Source: Actinomyces sp. (GTDB lineage Bacteria; Actinomycetota; Actinomycetes; Actinomycetales; Actinomycetaceae). Taken from it: DNA of 64,000 nucleotides. This document shows, piece after piece, positions 62,210-64,000 of the stretch. Location of the stretch: NCBI RefSeq assembly GCF_029851875.1, contig NZ_JARKVC010000033.1, forward strand, positions 1-64,000. Direction: 5' to 3'. Position 1 is the stretch's first letter, and each line of letters begins with the position of its first letter. Both the position numbers and the translations under genes were made by a program. The notes beneath the pieces were generated by a model. It saw only the letters and a list, made by a program, of their open reading frames with translations, did no database searches and was not told the origin of the DNA.

Positions 62210-63337
62210 ATGCGCGTCACCGTCGTCACCACGTGGTTGCCTACCGTCGTCGCCCCCTCCTCCGGCAGCTTCGTGCTGCGTGACTGCACGGCCATCCGCG
62301 ACGCCGGCGCGCAGCTGCGCATCGTCCACCTCGTCCCGCCCCACCAGGACGACGGCACGCGCCACCTGGTCATGAACGGTATCCCGGTCCTGCGCCTGCC
62401 TATGGCGCCCGCCAGCCCACTGTCCGTGGCTGGCGCGGCCAGGCGCCTGCCGTCGCTGCTCAAGGGAGCAGACGTCCTGCACTCGATGGCGATGAGCTCC
62501 CTGCTGCCGCTGTCCGCCGCCGACCTGGCGGGCCGGCTGACCACGCCGTGGGTCCACACCGAGCACTGGTCGGGGCTGACCAACCCCGGCACGCTCTCGG
62601 CGCCGCTGCGGGCCGGACGCCTCGTCATCGGCCAGGCGCTGCGGCGCCCCGACGTCGTGACGGCCGTGTGCGAGTACCTGGCCGAGCCGATCCGTCGCTT
62701 CCGGGCCGAGGCCCCCACCCTCGTCGTGCCCTGCATCGTGGACCCCGACGGCGAGGCAGCTCCCCGGCGCTGGGAGGAGCGCAGCGACGACGGCGTCATC
62801 CGCCTGGTGACGGTCGGTGGCCTGGTCGAGCGCAAGGACCCGCTGGCGTGCCTGGAGATCGTCGCCGAGCTCACCTCGCGCGGTGAGCAGGCGACCCTCA
62901 CCTTCGTGGGGGAGGGGCCGATGCGTGAGCAGGTCACTCGCCGTGCCAGCGAGCTCGGGATCACCGAGCAGGTGCGGCTGACCGGCAACCTCGACGCCGC
63001 GGGCGTGCGTGAGGAGCTGGCGCGAGCCGACCTCTTCCTCGGCCCCACCCGCGGCGACAACTTCTTCGTCTCCGCCGCGGAGTCGATCGTGGCCGGGCGT
63101 CCCGTCGTCGTCTCCGACGCAGGAGGCCAGAGCGAGTACGTCCAGGAGACCAGCGGCACGGTCGTGCCGGCTGGCACCAGCCCGGCGGGCTGGGCGCAGG
63201 CGGTGCTCGCCACCCGCGAGCGGCTGGCACGGGTCAGCGCCGCGCAGGTGGCCGCCACGATCGGGAACAGCTTCTCCTCACCGGTGGTGGGCGCCGGCTA
63301 CCACGAGGTCTACGCCGGCCTCCTGGCCGGGGCCTGA
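62210..63337 (+). CDS. Family 4 glycosyltransferase
   Basis: 375 aa, GT-B fold. N-terminal VTVVTTWLPTVVAPSSGSFVLRD, middle VTVGGLVERKDPLACLEIVAEL, then LTFVGEGPMREQV and GDNFFVSAAESIVAGRPVVVSDAGGQSEYV with the E-x7-E-like motif. It probably adds a sugar during polysaccharide unit assembly; donor unknown. Leaderless-type start, divergent from the epimerase gene, convergent with the last gene (47 bp apart). Confidence 0.86.
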   Translation: MRVTVVTTWLPTVVAPSSGSFVLRDCTAIRDAGAQLRIVHLVPPHQDDGTRHLVMNGIPVLRLPMAPASPLSVAGAARRLPSLLKGADVLHSMAMSSLLPLSAADLAGRLTTPWVHTEHWSGLTNPGTLSAPLRAGRLVIGQALRRPDVVTAVCEYLAEPIRRFRAEAPTLVVPCIVDPDGEAAPRRWEERSDDGVIRLVTVGGLVERKDPLACLEIVAELTSRGEQATLTFVGEGPMREQVTRRASELGITEQVRLTGNLDAAGVREELARADLFLGPTRGDNFFVSAAESIVAGRPVVVSDAGGQSEYVQETSGTVVPAGTSPAGWAQAVLATRERLARVSAAQVAATIGNSFSSPVVGAGYHEVYAGLLAGA

Positions 63338-63383
63338 GCCAGGGCGCGCTCGGTCCAGGCCCCGGCCGGGCCGGCAGGCGGGG

Positions 63384-64000
63384 TCACTCCCCCTCGACCA
63401 CCGGCAGGTCGCAGAAGAGGCGGGCGCTGCGTGACCACGAGTCCGCCAGGAAGGCGCGCGTCCAGAACCCCAGGGTCTTGCGCCCGGCCATGAGCTCAAT
63501 CGCGGCGCGCGGGCGCGAGGTGTCGGTGATGAGGGCGTCGAAGGCCATCGAGGAGTGCAGCGAGGACCAGGTGGAGAAGCTCCGCTCTGCCGCGCCCAGC
63601 AGGTGCGTGGCGGCCAGGGCCTGCTTGAGGCGCGAACGCGTGGCCTGGGACACCTGCGTGACCTCGTAGTAGTCGTCCTGCCCGCTGGTGGCGGAGCCAG
63701 TAGCCTCAGCCCACAGTCGGTCGATGAGCGCGCGGTACAGGTTGCGGTCCGCGGTCAGGCGGGCCGAGCCGGAGGACCAGGCCTGCCACACCTCGTGGTC
63801 GAGCATGGGCAGGGCCCAGTCCATCCCCAGGTGCTCGTAGGTGCGCATCGAGTTGTTGATGTACTTCGTCTGGCGCTCACGCAGGTTGTAGCCCTCCACG
63901 GCACTGCGCAGGCTCCGCTCGCTGGTGTCGTAGCCGGCCAGCGTGAGGGCCTCACGTACTCCCTGGGTGACCCAGTGGTCGTGCCAGGCACGCTGCGGGT
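63384..64000 (-). CDS. Asparagine-synthase-like protein, C-terminal part (5' end outside window)
   Basis: The frame is open from the stop at 63384 to the window edge (about 204 residues seen). The region NLRERQTKYINNSMRTYEHLGMDWALPMLDHEVWQAW matches the end of the synthetase domain of asparagine-synthase-related proteins, which often sit in polysaccharide clusters and may amidate uronic acids. The ATP-binding loop would lie upstream, outside the window. A GTG at 63899 is internal: the residues before it continue the family pattern. Confidence 0.7.
   Translation of the reverse strand, partial: PQRAWHDHWVTQGVREALTLAGYDTSERSLRSAVEGYNLRERQTKYINNSMRTYEHLGMDWALPMLDHEVWQAWSSGSARLTADRNLYRALIDRLWAEATGSATSGQDDYYEVTQVSQATRSRLKQALAATHLLGAAERSFSTWSSLHSSMAFDALITDTSRPRAAIELMAGRKTLGFWTRAFLADSWSRSARLFCDLPVVEGE

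Noticed and set aside
61091-62566. Extended form of the epimerase starting at 62566
   Set aside because: The extra 131 residues lie antisense to the glycosyltransferase at 62210 and precede the family's conserved N-terminus.

Overview
The window is gene-dense, high-G+C DNA on which both strands are fully used. It looks like the chromosome of an actinobacterium, and an Actinomyces-like member of the Actinomycetaceae is my best guess (inference; there is no 16S gene here). Reasons: very strong G/C third-position bias, GTG/ATG starts, many 1-8 bp start/stop overlaps, and a complete 14-subunit complex I operon linked to menaquinone genes. A recurring TANNNT hexamer lies 6-8 nt before start codons, as at actinobacterial leaderless promoters.

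Layout. 0-0.7 kb: 3' part of argF. 0.75-7.6 kb: menaquinone genes menC-menD, an HtrA-type protease, then on the minus strand menG-menF. 7.8-25.5 kb: nuoABCDEFGHIJKLMN followed, with a 4-bp overlap, by a long-chain polyprenyl diphosphate synthase that probably makes the menaquinone side chain; this half of the window is an electron-transport block. 25.6-29.5 kb: FprA-type ferredoxin reductase, HtpX, a YajQ-family protein, and tRNA-Tyr, tRNA-Thr and tRNA-Met. 29.6-33.1 kb: TrkH-type K+ channel subunit, rpmG (too short for simple ORF lists), a MaoC-like hot-dog protein, and a MarR regulator with an odd N-terminus. 33.0-38.7 kb: a very large single-chain biotin-dependent acyl-CoA carboxylase that continues in frame into a NUDIX domain, coupled to maf, with biotin protein ligase (birA) divergent from them. 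38.7-42.0 kb: class III nucleotide cyclase and a two-component system. 42.0-45.3 kb: DedA, GtrA, a non-coding repeat cluster and a GT-C-like mannosyltransferase. 45.3-50.4 kb: purK-purE, galE, and a second two-component system. 50.5-64 kb: a cell-envelope polysaccharide region with two LytR-CpsA-Psr ligases, several glycosyltransferases, a flippase, and homologues of WbpD/WbpE/WbpB plus a WbpI/WecB-type epimerase. The last gene is the C-terminal part of an asparagine-synthase-like protein.

The most interesting points are: (1) the carboxylase-NUDIX fusion beside birA; (2) the same palindrome CGTTCA-N4-TGAACG upstream of rpmG/maoC-like and upstream of the marR gene, which suggests a small local regulon; (3) the MarR N-terminal extension with four Cys-Gly-Gln motifs; (4) the repeat cluster at 43.66-43.97 kb; (5) a regular leaderless-promoter layout that fixes several start codons; and (6) an amidated diacetamido-uronic acid pathway suggested by the 55.6-64 kb genes. 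All assignments rest on reading motifs by eye; no database search was possible.
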